This document shows, piece by piece, positions 25,305-33,625 of a DNA stretch of 33,625 nt. The position numbers were made by a program, and so were the translations under genes. Each line of letters starts with the position of its first letter. Position 1 is the first letter of the stretch. Where the stretch lies: NCBI GenBank assembly GCA_029863305.1, contig JAOTVR010000034.1, positions 1 through 33,625 of the forward strand, in the 5' to 3' direction. Source of the stretch: Gammaproteobacteria bacterium (lineage in GTDB: Bacteria; Pseudomonadota; Gammaproteobacteria; Steroidobacterales; Woeseiaceae). The notes beneath the pieces were generated by a model. The model was given only the letters and a program-made list of their open reading frames with translations, searched no databases and was not told the DNA's origin.

Positions 25305-27683
25305 ATGAAGATTGCAGAATCCTGGTTGCGTGAATGGGTGAATCCCGACCTCGACACCGAGGCACTGGCGCATCGCCTGACCATGGCGGGCCACGAAGTG
25401 GATGATCTGGCGATCGCAGGAGCAGGGCTAGATGGCGTTGTCGTTGCCGAGGTACTGGCCGTCGCCAGGCACCCCGATGCCGATCGCCTCAGCGTATGCA
25501 CGGTCAGCGACGGTGGCGCTGATCCAATCGAGGTTGTGTGCGGTGCGCCAAACGTCGTCAAGGGGATGAAAAGCCCGCTGGCGAAGCCTGGCGTCAAGCT
25601 CCCCAACGGCATCAAGCTGCGCAAGACCAAGATTCGTGGCGTCGTATCGAACGGAATGCTGTGTTCGGCTGTCGAACTCGGTCTCGGTGAAGAATCCGAC
25701 GGCATCATTGCTTTGCCTGACGATGCTCCGGTCGGGCAGGAATTGGCAGAATATCTGCGCCTGCCGGATGCCGTAATCGATCTGGACCTGACACCAAATC
25801 GTGGCGACTGCTTCAGCGTTATGGGACTCGCACGTGACGTATCCGCCCTGACGGGGGCAGAATTTCAGGAGCCGAATTTCACCCCTGTCGCGCCAACCAT
25901 TGATGACACCCATGAAGTCGTATTGGAACTGCCCGAGGGTTGCCCGAGTTTCGCCGGGCAAGTCATCCGCAACATCAACACGGCAGCGCAGTCACCGCTG
26001 TGGATGGTTGAGAAATTGCGCCGCGCGGGTCTGCGGGCCATCCATCCGGTGGTAGACGTTACCAATTATGTGATGCTGGAACTCGGACAGCCGCTGCACG
26101 CGTACGATCTGAACCTTGTCCGCGGCGCAATTCGGCCACGACTGGCGAGGGAAGGCGAGAAAGTCACACTGCTCGACGAAAAAGAGGTCGAACTCAACGA
26201 AGATACACTGGTTATCAGTGATGACAGCGGTCCGATTGGCATCGCCGGGATCATGGGTGGTCTGAGCACAGCGGTAAGCGATACAACGACCGATGTCTTC
26301 TTCGAGGGCGCCTTCTGGCCACAGGACTTCATCGCCGGGCGTGCTCGATCTTACGGATTGCACACCGACGCCTCGCTGCGCTTCGAGCGCGGTGTCGATC
26401 CTGCCGGCCAGGCGCGAGCCGTGGACAGGGCGAGCAGTCTGTTGTTGCAGATTTGCGGTGGCGATGCCGGACCGTTGGTGCTTACCACGGCAGAGGAATT
26501 CTTGCCGTTGCGCAACACCATTCGATTGCGCCGGGAGCGCATCAGGAATTTGCTTGGAGTGGAAATTGCTGACAGGACCATCGTTGATATTTTGCAGCGA
26601 TTGGGGCTTGTGGCCAGCGAAAAGGACGACGGCTGGGATGTTGTTGCACCCAGTCATCGCTTCGACATCGAGATCGAGGTCGACCTTATCGAGGAAATTG
26701 CCCGCATATACGGCTATGACGAAATCCCTGAAGCCACTGCAATCGCTGCAACGCCACTCGAGCTTGTGACAGAGTCTTTGATCGAACTTGAGCAGGCAGC
26801 TGCGACACTGGTTGCACGGGACTATCAGGAAGTGATCACGTATAGCTTCATCGATGCGGATGCAAACAAGCATTTGACCGGAGTCGATCCGACCCTGGTT
26901 TTGAGCAATCCGATTTCGTCAGAGATGTCGGTGATGCGCGCATCACTGTGGCCAGGCATGTTGACGGCGGTCGCATCGAATGCGGCGCGCCAACAGGATC
27001 GGATACGGCTCTTTGAAATTGGCAAGTCGTTCCATGGGTCACTTGATGCGCATGACGAGGTCGTGCGCATCGCCGGCGTGGTGATGGGTTCCGCGCTCCC
27101 CGAGCAATGGGGGAGTAACAACCAGCCCGTTGATTTTTATGACATAAAGTCCGATGTCTCGGCATTGTTACAGCTTGCTTGTGATGCGGCACAAATTGAA
27201 TATGTGGCCACTGAGCACGTTGCGTTGCAACCGGGACAGGCTGCGGAAATCGTTCGCAATGGTGAACCCGTTGGTGTGATCGGCAAGCTGCATCCACGGC
27301 ACTTGAAGCCGTTTGAACTGAGGCGCGATGTCTTCGTATTCGAACTGGATGCGGCGGCTGCGCTCGCTTCGGCAACGCCAAAAGCACACCCGGTTTCAAA
27401 GTTTCCATCCATTCGTCGTGATATCGCTGTCGTTGTCAGTGACAGGATCAGTGCAGCGGAGTTGGTCGAGACGGTGGCCTCGAGTGCCCCGGATTTGATT
27501 TCGAGCGTCAGGATTTTTGACATTTATAAGGGGCCGGGCATAGAAGCAGGGCTAAAAAGCGTCGCTTTAGGCTTGATTTTGCAGGAAACATCCCGCACCC
27601 TTACTGACGTTGACGCGGACGCCGCAATGACCGCTGCAGTGCAATTATTACAAAACAAATTTGCGGCTGAGTTGAGAGACTAG
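25305..27683 (+). CDS. pheT: Phenylalanyl-tRNA synthetase beta subunit
   Basis: The 792-residue beta chain starts MKIAESWLREWVNP. It carries a tRNA-binding OB domain (about 39-148, VVVAEVLAVARHPDADRLSVC), B3/B4 editing region, B5 domain with a DLTPNRGDCFSVMG block before it, a catalytic-like fold, and a C-terminal ferredoxin-fold anticodon-binding domain (KFPSIRRDIAVVV). The longer open frame from 25095 lies inside pheS and is not used. AGGTAA spanning the pheS stop is its ribosome binding site. The last 150 bases drift AT-rich, toward the start of ihfA 6 bases later. Confidence 0.98.
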   Translation: MKIAESWLREWVNPDLDTEALAHRLTMAGHEVDDLAIAGAGLDGVVVAEVLAVARHPDADRLSVCTVSDGGADPIEVVCGAPNVVKGMKSPLAKPGVKLPNGIKLRKTKIRGVVSNGMLCSAVELGLGEESDGIIALPDDAPVGQELAEYLRLPDAVIDLDLTPNRGDCFSVMGLARDVSALTGAEFQEPNFTPVAPTIDDTHEVVLELPEGCPSFAGQVIRNINTAAQSPLWMVEKLRRAGLRAIHPVVDVTNYVMLELGQPLHAYDLNLVRGAIRPRLAREGEKVTLLDEKEVELNEDTLVISDDSGPIGIAGIMGGLSTAVSDTTTDVFFEGAFWPQDFIAGRARSYGLHTDASLRFERGVDPAGQARAVDRASSLLLQICGGDAGPLVLTTAEEFLPLRNTIRLRRERIRNLLGVEIADRTIVDILQRLGLVASEKDDGWDVVAPSHRFDIEIEVDLIEEIARIYGYDEIPEATAIAATPLELVTESLIELEQAAATLVARDYQEVITYSFIDADANKHLTGVDPTLVLSNPISSEMSVMRASLWPGMLTAVASNAARQQDRIRLFEIGKSFHGSLDAHDEVVRIAGVVMGSALPEQWGSNNQPVDFYDIKSDVSALLQLACDAAQIEYVATEHVALQPGQAAEIVRNGEPVGVIGKLHPRHLKPFELRRDVFVFELDAAAALASATPKAHPVSKFPSIRRDIAVVVSDRISAAELVETVASSAPDLISSVRIFDIYKGPGIEAGLKSVALGLILQETSRTLTDVDADAAMTAAVQLLQNKFAAELRD

Positions 27684-27689
27684 AAAGCA

Positions 27690-27989
27690 ATGGCACTGAC
27701 AAAAGCAGACATGGCGGAATCGCTGTTTAACGAGCTCGGTCTCAACAAGAGAGAAGCACGCGAGTTAGTCGACATGTATTTTGAAGAGCTGCGAGCGTCG
27801 CTTGCAGTTGGGGAGCAGGTCAAACTTTCCGGATTCGGGAATTTTGATCTTCGGGATAAAAAAGAACGGCCGGGGCGTAACCCCAAAACGGGAGAAGAAA
27901 TCCCAATCACTGCGCGACGAGTGGTGACGTTTCGGCCGGGACAAAAACTAAAGGCCCGAGTAGAAGCATATGCTGGAACCGGGGAATAA
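27690..27989 (+). CDS. ihfA: Integration host factor alpha subunit
   Basis: IhfA pairs with IhfB to bend DNA at specific sites for transcription, recombination and replication. The 99-residue protein begins [20 protein letters not shown], has [28 protein letters not shown] with Pro65 in RNPKTG (63-68), and ends in a [14 protein letters not shown] helix. It follows pheT by 6 bases, as in E. coli and pseudomonads, and its last 20 bases overlap the MerR-like gene. In E. coli an internal promoter in pheT and IHF autoregulation control it; I did not identify such sites here. Confidence 0.98.
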   Translation: MALTKADMAESLFNELGLNKREARELVDMYFEELRASLAVGEQVKLSGFGNFDLRDKKERPGRNPKTGEEIPITARRVVTFRPGQKLKARVEAYAGTGE

Positions 27990-28326
27990 CGACGAATTAC
28001 CTGCAATACCTGGCAAACGTTACTTTACGATAGGTGAAGTCAGCGACCTTTGTGCCGTTAAGCCGCATGTACTCAGGTACTGGGAGCAGGAGTTCCCGCA
28101 ACTGAAACCGGTAAAGCGACGCGGAAATCGCCGCTATTACCAGCGTCAGGACGTACTGATAATCCGCCAGATTCGGAGCCTCCTGTATGACGAGGGGTTT
28201 ACGATTGGTGGCGCGCGTCAGCGACTGATGGGTGACACAGCGAAGTCAGATGTAACGCAGAGTCAACAGATTATCAAGCAGTTACGATTGGAACTTGAAC
28301 AAGTTCTTAAGATTTTGCGCCGCTGA
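27970..28326 (+). CDS. MerR-family transcriptional regulator (ihfA-linked)
   Basis: The 118-residue protein has a MerR winged helix from about 18: [25 protein letters not shown], the HVLRYWE recognition helix, then [38 protein letters not shown] short coiled-coil follows ([20 protein letters not shown]). There are no cysteines suited to metal sensing apart from one in the first helix. The same short MerR protein follows ihfA in many gammaproteobacteria, next to tRNA-Pro; its regulon is unknown to me. It overlaps ihfA by 20 bases. Confidence 0.93.
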   Translation: MLEPGNNDELPAIPGKRYFTIGEVSDLCAVKPHVLRYWEQEFPQLKPVKRRGNRRYYQRQDVLIIRQIRSLLYDEGFTIGGARQRLMGDTAKSDVTQSQQIIKQLRLELEQVLKILRR

Positions 28327-28351
28327 AAAATCACCTTTCTTCTGTAATTCA

Positions 28352-28369
28352 CGGCAAGTATGATTGCCG
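28352..28369 (+). terminator. Weak hairpin after the MerR gene
   Basis: CGGCAA and TTGCCG form a 6-bp stem around GTATGA, 25 bases past the stop codon, followed by CTCTGTTC. It is a possible weak terminator ahead of tRNA-Pro. Confidence 0.35.
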
Positions 28370-28410
28370 CTCTGTTCGAGCGCCTGCAAAGGCGTGACAT
28401 CGTAGTCGGT

Positions 28411-28487
<77 letters not shown>

Positions 28488-28567
28488 ATTTCGATGAACT
28501 GCCGGACCCGCAGCCTGGCAGCCTGATTGATTGAAAACAGTAAAGCCGGCCGAACGCGAATGCTGCC

Positions 28568-29806
28568 TCAGACCGGCAGCACAGCCGCCGCAAGTTTGCG
28601 ATCTTCGATTCCCAGGAGAATCGGCTGAGCAGTCTCCCGATAGATATTGACCTTGGCGTTATACGCAACGCGTGACAGGCCGTGCTTGTCCTTAATGTGC
28701 AAGCGTCGAATGTTGAACTGGCCCCCGCCCATGTTTTCACCGGTCAGATAGCACTTGATCGCCGTAACCCGCTCGCCGGAAAATTCGAGGCCGCTGAGTT
28801 TAGACAGATTGCCCTGCGCGCGTTGCAGGAAAGTGACGGCGTCGAGGTTTGCTTGTGTTTGTGCCGGATCGACGTATTCGGTGGTGATATCGGCAAGGAA
28901 ATCGCCGACCAGGATTTGCCCTGGCAATGCCGCATCGATCATGCGCGCAAGTTCGATCGTCACGTCTCCGACGATAAAGTCGTGACCTGTTGGATTGAGT
29001 CCTTCTGCCTGGTGGAATTCATAGCAGGCACCGACATGAAAGCAGGCACGTAATCGTGGCACGGCCTTCGAAATGGACTTGCTGCGTGCAATCGCGTTAT
29101 CGGCAAGGACGATGTGCATGAAGTGATACAGATTGACATTAGCCTCGAGCCCGTCGTCGCGATTCCATACATAGAAGCCGTCGCCGCTCGATGAGCGTGC
29201 GAAGTTGATGCCGACATCCTGTTCCAGCATCTTGGCATGCGCCGAATTCAGCGAATACGCCAAGCTGTTCAACTGCGTCATCTGCTCGAACGGCGTCAAC
29301 AGGCCGAAACCAACAATGTCAAACAGCGTAACGGCGCGACTGGCAACGTAGTTGATGCCGTAGCGCCGGATCATCTTCTCGATGATTTGAGTCTCGACCG
29401 GATGTCCGGTCAATGGCTGGCGCAACAGCAGTGATACAGGTTCGACGTCCAACAGGCGTGCGACCTTTTGCATTTGGGATAACGACAACCGACGTTCGCC
29501 CGAGATCAATTCGGTGATGAACCGTGCAGACACCCTGGAGCCGTTATCACCGCTTTGGGGAGACGTGTATTCGGCAATGGCATAGTGCGGTACGACAAGG
29601 ATGAGCAAGCCCGAATCGATCGGCGCCCAACTCAGGATATTGTTCTGGCCGAGAGACCAGTGCTGGTGCAGGCAGCGTTCGAGATCGACAAGGTTGCTGC
29701 GTTGTCGCAGCCCCATGTCTTGCGCAAGACCGGCCAATTGGTCCAGATACGGAGAAAAGTCAGCTATTCGCCGTATGCCAGATTGCGAGAGTTCGTCAAA
29801 TTCCAT
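28568..29806 (-). CDS. XRE-like HTH fused to degenerate class III nucleotidyl-cyclase-like domain (unknown function)
   Basis: I do not recognise a close family for this 412-residue protein. Residues 91-127 ([20 protein letters not shown]...ARLLDVEP) read as a Cro/XRE-type helix-turn-helix. Residues about 155-305 resemble a class III cyclase: LFDIVGF with metal Asp163, SSGDGFYVW with Asp209, HDFIVGD with Asp276, and ELARM with Arg288, then LPGQILVGD. The substrate-specifying Lys is Ser205, and the transition-state Asn position is Ile284, so it may bind rather than cyclise nucleotide. N-terminal (1-85) and C-terminal (310-412) parts are unassigned. The frame continues upstream to a TTG at 29911, but ATG 29806 is the only ATG. 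It converges on tRNA-Pro and is divergent from the dehydratase gene. Confidence 0.75.
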   Translation of the reverse strand: MEFDELSQSGIRRIADFSPYLDQLAGLAQDMGLRQRSNLVDLERCLHQHWSLGQNNILSWAPIDSGLLILVVPHYAIAEYTSPQSGDNGSRVSARFITELISGERRLSLSQMQKVARLLDVEPVSLLLRQPLTGHPVETQIIEKMIRRYGINYVASRAVTLFDIVGFGLLTPFEQMTQLNSLAYSLNSAHAKMLEQDVGINFARSSSGDGFYVWNRDDGLEANVNLYHFMHIVLADNAIARSKSISKAVPRLRACFHVGACYEFHQAEGLNPTGHDFIVGDVTIELARMIDAALPGQILVGDFLADITTEYVDPAQTQANLDAVTFLQRAQGNLSKLSGLEFSGERVTAIKCYLTGENMGGGQFNIRRLHIKDKHGLSRVAYNAKVNIYRETAQPILLGIEDRKLAAAVLPV

Positions 29807-29935
29807 GCTTGTACCCAAAGCGACTTCCGTGCGACCGCTTTCTCTGCCACAGTTCACACAGCCAGCGCCGGTATCGACAGTGCGTCGATACCGTCGTGCG
29901 AAAGTAATCAACTCTTATGTATAGCGCAAGTATTA

Positions 29936-29964
29936 TTAAGAAGTGCCTGTATCTGATTTATATT
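29936..29964 (+). promoter_or_regulatory. Putative promoter of the dehydratase operon
   Basis: TTAAGA (29936-29941) and TATATT (29959-29964) are spaced by exactly 17 bases in an AT-rich divergent gap. This matches sigma70 boxes at 4/6 and 5/6. It would yield a leader of roughly 65 bases to the ATG at 30037. Confidence 0.5.
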
Positions 29965-30036
29965 CCAGCGAATCCCGGACCGTTTTATGCTGTTCATTTT
30001 ACATAAGCGGCCGGCGGGCAGGTGGAGCACCCCAGG

Positions 30037-31023
30037 ATGATTAGTGGCCCCGGGGTCGCGGAAATCAAACAGCTTCGGCAGACGCTCGGCGAGCAGCTCG
30101 TGCGCACGCCAATGCTCCGCTGTGCCGCGCTGGAGGATCTGCTGGGTGCGGATACGCGAGTATTCGGCAAGCTGGAGTTTCTGCAACGTACCGGAACCTT
30201 CAAGGCGCGCGGAGCGCTGGCGACTCTGCACGGACTGAACGAGGATCAGCGAGCCGCCGGCGTAACGGCGGTCAGCGCGGGCAACCACGCCGTTGCAACT
30301 GCCTTTGCTGCTCAGGCGGTTGGCGCAAGCGCGAAGATCGTCATGCTGGCCGCGGCCAATCCTGTGCGCATCGAGCTATGCCGGTCGTTTGGGGCAACTT
30401 TGGTCCTGGTCGACAATGTGCACGAGGCTTTTGAGGTCGCTGAACGGATCGAGGAGGATGAGGGTCGTTTTCTGGTCCATCCTTTCGAAGGACCGTTGAT
30501 TGCGGCGGGAACCGGCATGGTTGGCCTGGAAATCTGTGAACAATGCGATCAGTTCGACGCCGTAATCGTGCCGATTGGTGGTGGTGGATTGCTCGGCGGC
30601 ATTGCAAATGCAATTAAACAACTGCGGCCGGACTGCGAACTCATTGGTGTCGAGCCTCAGGGCGCTGATTCGATGCATCGGAGTTTTGCCGCCGGCGAAC
30701 CAAGATCCATCGACAAAGTGCGGACGATTGCGGACAGCCTGGGAGCACCGTTCACAATGCCTTATTCGTTCGGTCTGTGCAGACAAAATGTGGACGATCT
30801 GGTGCTGGTCGATGATCTGCAGCTGCGTCGCGCAATGGGTTGCTTGTTTCGGGCGATGAAGATAGCCGTGGAACCGGCCTGTGCCGCCAGCACGGCGGCA
30901 CTGCTCGGGCCATTGCGCGAACGGCTGCGCGGGAAAACAGTGGTCTTGCTCTTTTGTGGCAGCAATATCGACTGGGCCACATTTGAAGCGCAGGCCATCT
31001 TCGAGAATTCAGATGCTGCTTGA
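30037..31023 (+). CDS. Threonine/serine dehydratase-like PLP enzyme
   Basis: The 328-residue fold-type II PLP enzyme has RTPMLRC near the N-terminus and TGTFKARGA with Schiff-base Lys56. It also has SAGNHAVATAFAA (asparagine loop) and the tetraglycine phosphate-binding loop GGGGLLGG. It lacks the C-terminal ACT-like regulatory domains of biosynthetic IlvA, so it resembles catabolic TdcB-type or serine racemase-like enzymes that deaminate threonine or serine to 2-oxo acids. The GTG at 30022 is possible; the ATG at 30037 has GGTGGAG nine bases before it and is preferred. Thr replaces the common Ser before Phe-Lys. Its last 11 bases overlap the flavoenzyme gene, so the two are cotranslated. Confidence 0.88.
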   Translation: MISGPGVAEIKQLRQTLGEQLVRTPMLRCAALEDLLGADTRVFGKLEFLQRTGTFKARGALATLHGLNEDQRAAGVTAVSAGNHAVATAFAAQAVGASAKIVMLAAANPVRIELCRSFGATLVLVDNVHEAFEVAERIEEDEGRFLVHPFEGPLIAAGTGMVGLEICEQCDQFDAVIVPIGGGGLLGGIANAIKQLRPDCELIGVEPQGADSMHRSFAAGEPRSIDKVRTIADSLGAPFTMPYSFGLCRQNVDDLVLVDDLQLRRAMGCLFRAMKIAVEPACAASTAALLGPLRERLRGKTVVLLFCGSNIDWATFEAQAIFENSDAA

Positions 31024-32401
31024 TGATCTGAAGAACATCGTCGGGAGGAAGGGTTGGAGCACCAGCGCTGACGTGCTCGATCCACATCTGACGGAGTGGC
31101 GCGACAGACTTCGTGGCAGGGCACTCATCATGGTTTCGCCGAATACGACTCAGCAGGTAGCCCAGATCGTGCAGGCCTGTGCCAGTGAGCGTGTGGCTAT
31201 CGTTCCACAGGGTGGCAATACCGGGCTCTGCGGCGGAGCGATTCCTGACGAGTCAGGACAACAGGTGCTGCTGTCGCTTGCACGCCTCAACGCGATTCGG
31301 GCCGTTGACGCCAATGACTTTTCCATGGTTGTTGAAGCCGGCTGCATTCTCTCTGATGTGCAGAGAGCCGCGCGCGACCAGGGTCGGTTTTTTCCGCTGA
31401 GTCTTGCGGCGGAGGGCAGTTGTCAAATAGGCGGCAACCTCTCGACCAATGCCGGGGGCATTAATGTGCTTCGCTATGGCACGGCGCGGCAACTGGTGCT
31501 CGGCCTCGAGGTCGTATTGGCCGATGGAACCGTCTGGAATGGGCTGCGTTCATTGCGCAAGGACACGGCTGGCTATGACATGAAGCAGGTGTTCCTGGGG
31601 AGTGAAGGTACGCTGGGTGTGATTACGGCGGCCACGCTGAAGCTTTACCCCGAACCCGGCGAGACAGCAACGCTGTTTGTCGCCCTGGATTCTGCGCAGC
31701 GATCCGTCGACTTGCTTGCGCGCGTGCGCGAATCATTTGGCGATCGAATTCAGGCCTTCGAATTGATATCGGACAGATGCCTGCGCTTTGTCGCGCGGCA
31801 TATAGCGGGATCGGTCAGGCCATTCGCCGAAGACTATCCCTGGTTTGTTCTTTGTGAGCTTGTTGTTGACGAGCAGCAAGCCCTTCTCGAGGACATGCTT
31901 GGTCGTGCTCTCGAACACGAACTCATCGTCAACGCGATTATCGCTAAAAGCGCCGCGGAGTCCGAAAGTCTGTGGCGCCTGCGGCATTCGATTTCCGAAG
32001 CGCAGAAATTCGAGGGTGGCAATCTCAAACACGATATTGCGGTGCCAATCGGCCGGATTGGCGAATTCCTGACGAGGGGCGATGCACTGCTGGCATCCCT
32101 GATGCCGACGGCGCGGCTCGTCGCATTCGGCCACGTGGGCGATGGCAACCTGCATTACAATATCGCTCAGCCTGCCGATGCAGATGCTGCGGCCTTCATG
32201 CAGCAGGGCACGGTCCTGACCGACGCGATCTACGAACTGGTTGCCGACATGGGCGGTAGTATCAGCGCCGAACACGGTATCGGCGTGCTAAAAAAGGCAC
32301 ATCTGAAGCGGTATCGCAGTGCAACAGAGCTCGCGCTGATGCAATCGCTGAAAATGGCTCTCGATCCGCAAAATATCCTCAATCCGGGCAAGGTAATTTG
32401 A
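31013..32401 (+). CDS. FAD-linked 2-hydroxyacid dehydrogenase, D-2-hydroxyglutarate dehydrogenase-like (GlcD/D2HGDH family)
   Basis: The 462-residue protein has the VAO-type FAD-binding domain with VPQGGNTGLCGGAIP (Gly67-Gly75 contacting the cofactor), GGNLSTNAGGINVLRYG and LGSEGTLGVIT. The C-terminal FAD-oxidase domain has FGHVGDGNLHYN with metal ligands His374 and His381, then SAEHGIG and NPGKVI at the end. This order fits D-2-hydroxyglutarate or D-lactate dehydrogenases, which pass electrons to an acceptor such as ETF or quinone. The open frame starts earlier (30881) inside the dehydratase gene; ATG 31013 matches the family start. D-2-hydroxyglutarate is a side product of SerA-type enzymes, and SerA is in this window, but direct linkage is inferred. 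Confidence 0.9.
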   Translation: MLLDDLKNIVGRKGWSTSADVLDPHLTEWRDRLRGRALIMVSPNTTQQVAQIVQACASERVAIVPQGGNTGLCGGAIPDESGQQVLLSLARLNAIRAVDANDFSMVVEAGCILSDVQRAARDQGRFFPLSLAAEGSCQIGGNLSTNAGGINVLRYGTARQLVLGLEVVLADGTVWNGLRSLRKDTAGYDMKQVFLGSEGTLGVITAATLKLYPEPGETATLFVALDSAQRSVDLLARVRESFGDRIQAFELISDRCLRFVARHIAGSVRPFAEDYPWFVLCELVVDEQQALLEDMLGRALEHELIVNAIIAKSAAESESLWRLRHSISEAQKFEGGNLKHDIAVPIGRIGEFLTRGDALLASLMPTARLVAFGHVGDGNLHYNIAQPADADAAAFMQQGTVLTDAIYELVADMGGSISAEHGIGVLKKAHLKRYRSATELALMQSLKMALDPQNILNPGKVI

Positions 32402-32443
32402 CGACCAGTTCCGCGTGACGACTTGACCGACACGGTAGACTAC

Positions 32444-32455
32444 GCCCAATTGGGC
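32444..32455. other. Perfect 12-bp palindrome upstream of the kinase gene
   Basis: GCCCAATTGGGC lies 45 bases before the kinase ATG and 42 bases after the flavoenzyme stop. It could be a dimeric repressor site or a minor hairpin; there is no supporting context. Confidence 0.3.
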
Positions 32456-32500
32456 TCAATGCGCGTGGTCGCAACGATTACAGGGCGGCTGCCAGGCACT

Positions 32501-33625
32501 ATGAACGCAGAATCAGACAACATTCGCGACTCACTTGTCGATCAGCTGTCGAGTTTTGAAGACAGGCTGGATAGCAAGATTGACGACGTCGAGATGCTCG
32601 CCGAAATTCAGGAGGGTATCGGGCGCCTGCTTGGCGACAGTGGCGGCAGTGAGGCGGAAATCCGGCGCATCCTGCAGGATCGCTATGACGGCGGCGATCT
32701 GCGCAAGGAGACATTCCAGCTCGTCAAGTCCATGCTCGACGGGTATGTCACTGAGCGCCTGCCGACGAGCCCTCCCGCCGTGGAAGCAGAGACGCAGGCT
32801 GAGCCGACAATTGTCGAGCCGCGGCGTGCGGATCTCGATGCTGTCGAACCGCGCGCTGACGATGCGATGAGTTCGACGCTGGTGATTCCAGTCATGGACA
32901 CGGTGACGCCAGACACGGCCGACGGCCGGATCCAGGTCGGATCCGTGCTGCGTGATCGCTTCCTGCTGCAAGAGCGTGTCACCGGCGGCAGTATGGGCGA
33001 GGTGTACAAGGCGATGGACCGGCGGCTGGCGGAGGCGGGCGACGATGCACCGTGGGTTGCCGTCAAAGTACTGTCGTCGAAACTGTCGCAAAATGGTCAG
33101 GCTTTGCGCGCGCTGCAACAGGAAGCGGCCAAAGGCCGTTGTCTGGTACATCCGAATATTGTTCGCTTCATCGATCTTGATCGCGATGACGAGTTGTATT
33201 TCATCGTTATGGAATGGCTGGAAGGCAGAACGCTGGCCGACATTCTGGATTCGCCCGATTCACGCAGTATCGATATCGAACGAGCCTTCAGAATCGTGCG
33301 TCAGCTTGGAAAAGCGCTGGACTACGCGCATCGTTGTGGCATCGTTCACGCGGACGTCAAGCCCGGGAACGTGATGATCGCTCCCAATGGAGACGCCAAG
33401 CTGTTCGACTTCGGTGTCGCACGCATCCGCCAGAAACAGCTCGACCATGATCCCGACTTTGATCCGGGGGTTCTTGGCCTGATGACCCCGGCCTACTCGA
33501 GCATGCAGGTGCTGACCGGCGAAAAGCCGACCCCGGCCGACGATGTCTTTTCCCTGGCTTGTTTGCTGTATCGACTCATTGCGGGGTATCGCGTATTCGG
33601 ACCGCGGAACGCCGCCGAAGCGGCC
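32501..33625 (+). CDS. Ser/Thr protein kinase with long N-terminal extension, C-terminus cut by window edge
   Basis: The frame is open from ATG 32501 to the window end (375 residues). A eukaryotic-like kinase domain starts near 147: Gly-rich loop TGGSMGEVYKA (161-171), VAVKV with Lys189, helix C Glu208, catalytic loop HADVKPGN with Asp285, and DFGVAR with Asp303. HAD replaces the canonical HRD, so activation by Arg-dependent loop phosphorylation may not apply. The first 146 residues are acidic: a helical, possibly coiled segment to about 85 (SSFEDRLDSKIDDVEMLAEIQEGI) and a Pro/Glu-rich linker, with no domain I can name. An insertion (RLAEAGDDAP) sits between the Gly loop and Lys189. The 99-base gap upstream holds a 12-bp palindrome. 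Confidence 0.93.
   Translation, partial: MNAESDNIRDSLVDQLSSFEDRLDSKIDDVEMLAEIQEGIGRLLGDSGGSEAEIRRILQDRYDGGDLRKETFQLVKSMLDGYVTERLPTSPPAVEAETQAEPTIVEPRRADLDAVEPRADDAMSSTLVIPVMDTVTPDTADGRIQVGSVLRDRFLLQERVTGGSMGEVYKAMDRRLAEAGDDAPWVAVKVLSSKLSQNGQALRALQQEAAKGRCLVHPNIVRFIDLDRDDELYFIVMEWLEGRTLADILDSPDSRSIDIERAFRIVRQLGKALDYAHRCGIVHADVKPGNVMIAPNGDAKLFDFGVARIRQKQLDHDPDFDPGVLGLMTPAYSSMQVLTGEKPTPADDVFSLACLLYRLIAGYRVFGPRNAAEAA

Noticed and set aside
28488-28567. Possible terminator for the HTH-cyclase gene between it and tRNA-Pro
   Set aside because: Only a CTGCC/GGCAG pairing with a large loop is visible and there is no T-run on the leftward strand.

Overview
The window reads as a contiguous piece of a gammaproteobacterial chromosome: moderately GC-rich, densely coded, with no insertion sequence, phage gene or CRISPR array. 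Gene content and order recall pseudomonads, Xanthomonadales and marine lineages such as Woeseiaceae or Steroidobacterales: gyrA-serC-pheA-aroA-cmk-rpsA-ihfB-lapAB on one side and aminotransferase-uvrB, tRNA-Val, infC-rpmI-rplT-pheS-pheT-ihfA-merR, tRNA-Pro on the other. The exact family cannot be fixed from the sequence alone.

Region 1 (1-14106) opens with a truncated TRZ/ATZ amidohydrolase (mtaD type) reading leftwards, divergent from gyrA. Then comes a rightward block for serine and aromatic amino acid synthesis (serC, serA, pheA and a fused aroA-cmk), followed by ribosomal protein S1 with a structured leader that has no Shine-Dalgarno, ihfB, the LPS-regulating pair lapA/lapB, a ComEA-like DNA-binding protein and galU. 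An exported M20 peptidase follows at 14137-15540.

Region 2 (15565-18749) is the most distinctive part. It is a tightly packed leftward operon of five membrane-lipid genes: a small EamA/SMR-type transporter, a CdsA-like CDP-diacylglycerol synthase (YnbB type), a PlsC acyltransferase, a CDP-alcohol phosphatidyltransferase (YnbA type) in which two canonical Asp are Asn, and a VTT/DedA-like protein. Together these could activate, build and move a non-standard phospholipid. A VOC protein, tRNA-Asn(GUU) with a strong terminator and a PLP aminotransferase close the region.

Region 3 (20677-28487) carries uvrB, tRNA-Val(GAC) and the translation operon. infC starts at an AUC codon, the class of start that IF3 itself discriminates against, and thrS is missing from its usual place. 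pheST, ihfA and a MerR-like gene follow, then tRNA-Pro(GGG).

Region 4 (28568-33625) is more accessory. A leftward gene joins an XRE-like helix-turn-helix to a degenerate class III nucleotidyl-cyclase-like domain and has no recognised close family. Divergent from it is a two-gene unit for a threonine/serine dehydratase and a D-2-hydroxyglutarate-dehydrogenase-like flavoenzyme. The window ends inside a Ser/Thr protein kinase with a long non-kinase N-terminus.

No gene-free stretch exceeds 300 bases; the longest is the 276-base gap between the amidohydrolase and gyrA.
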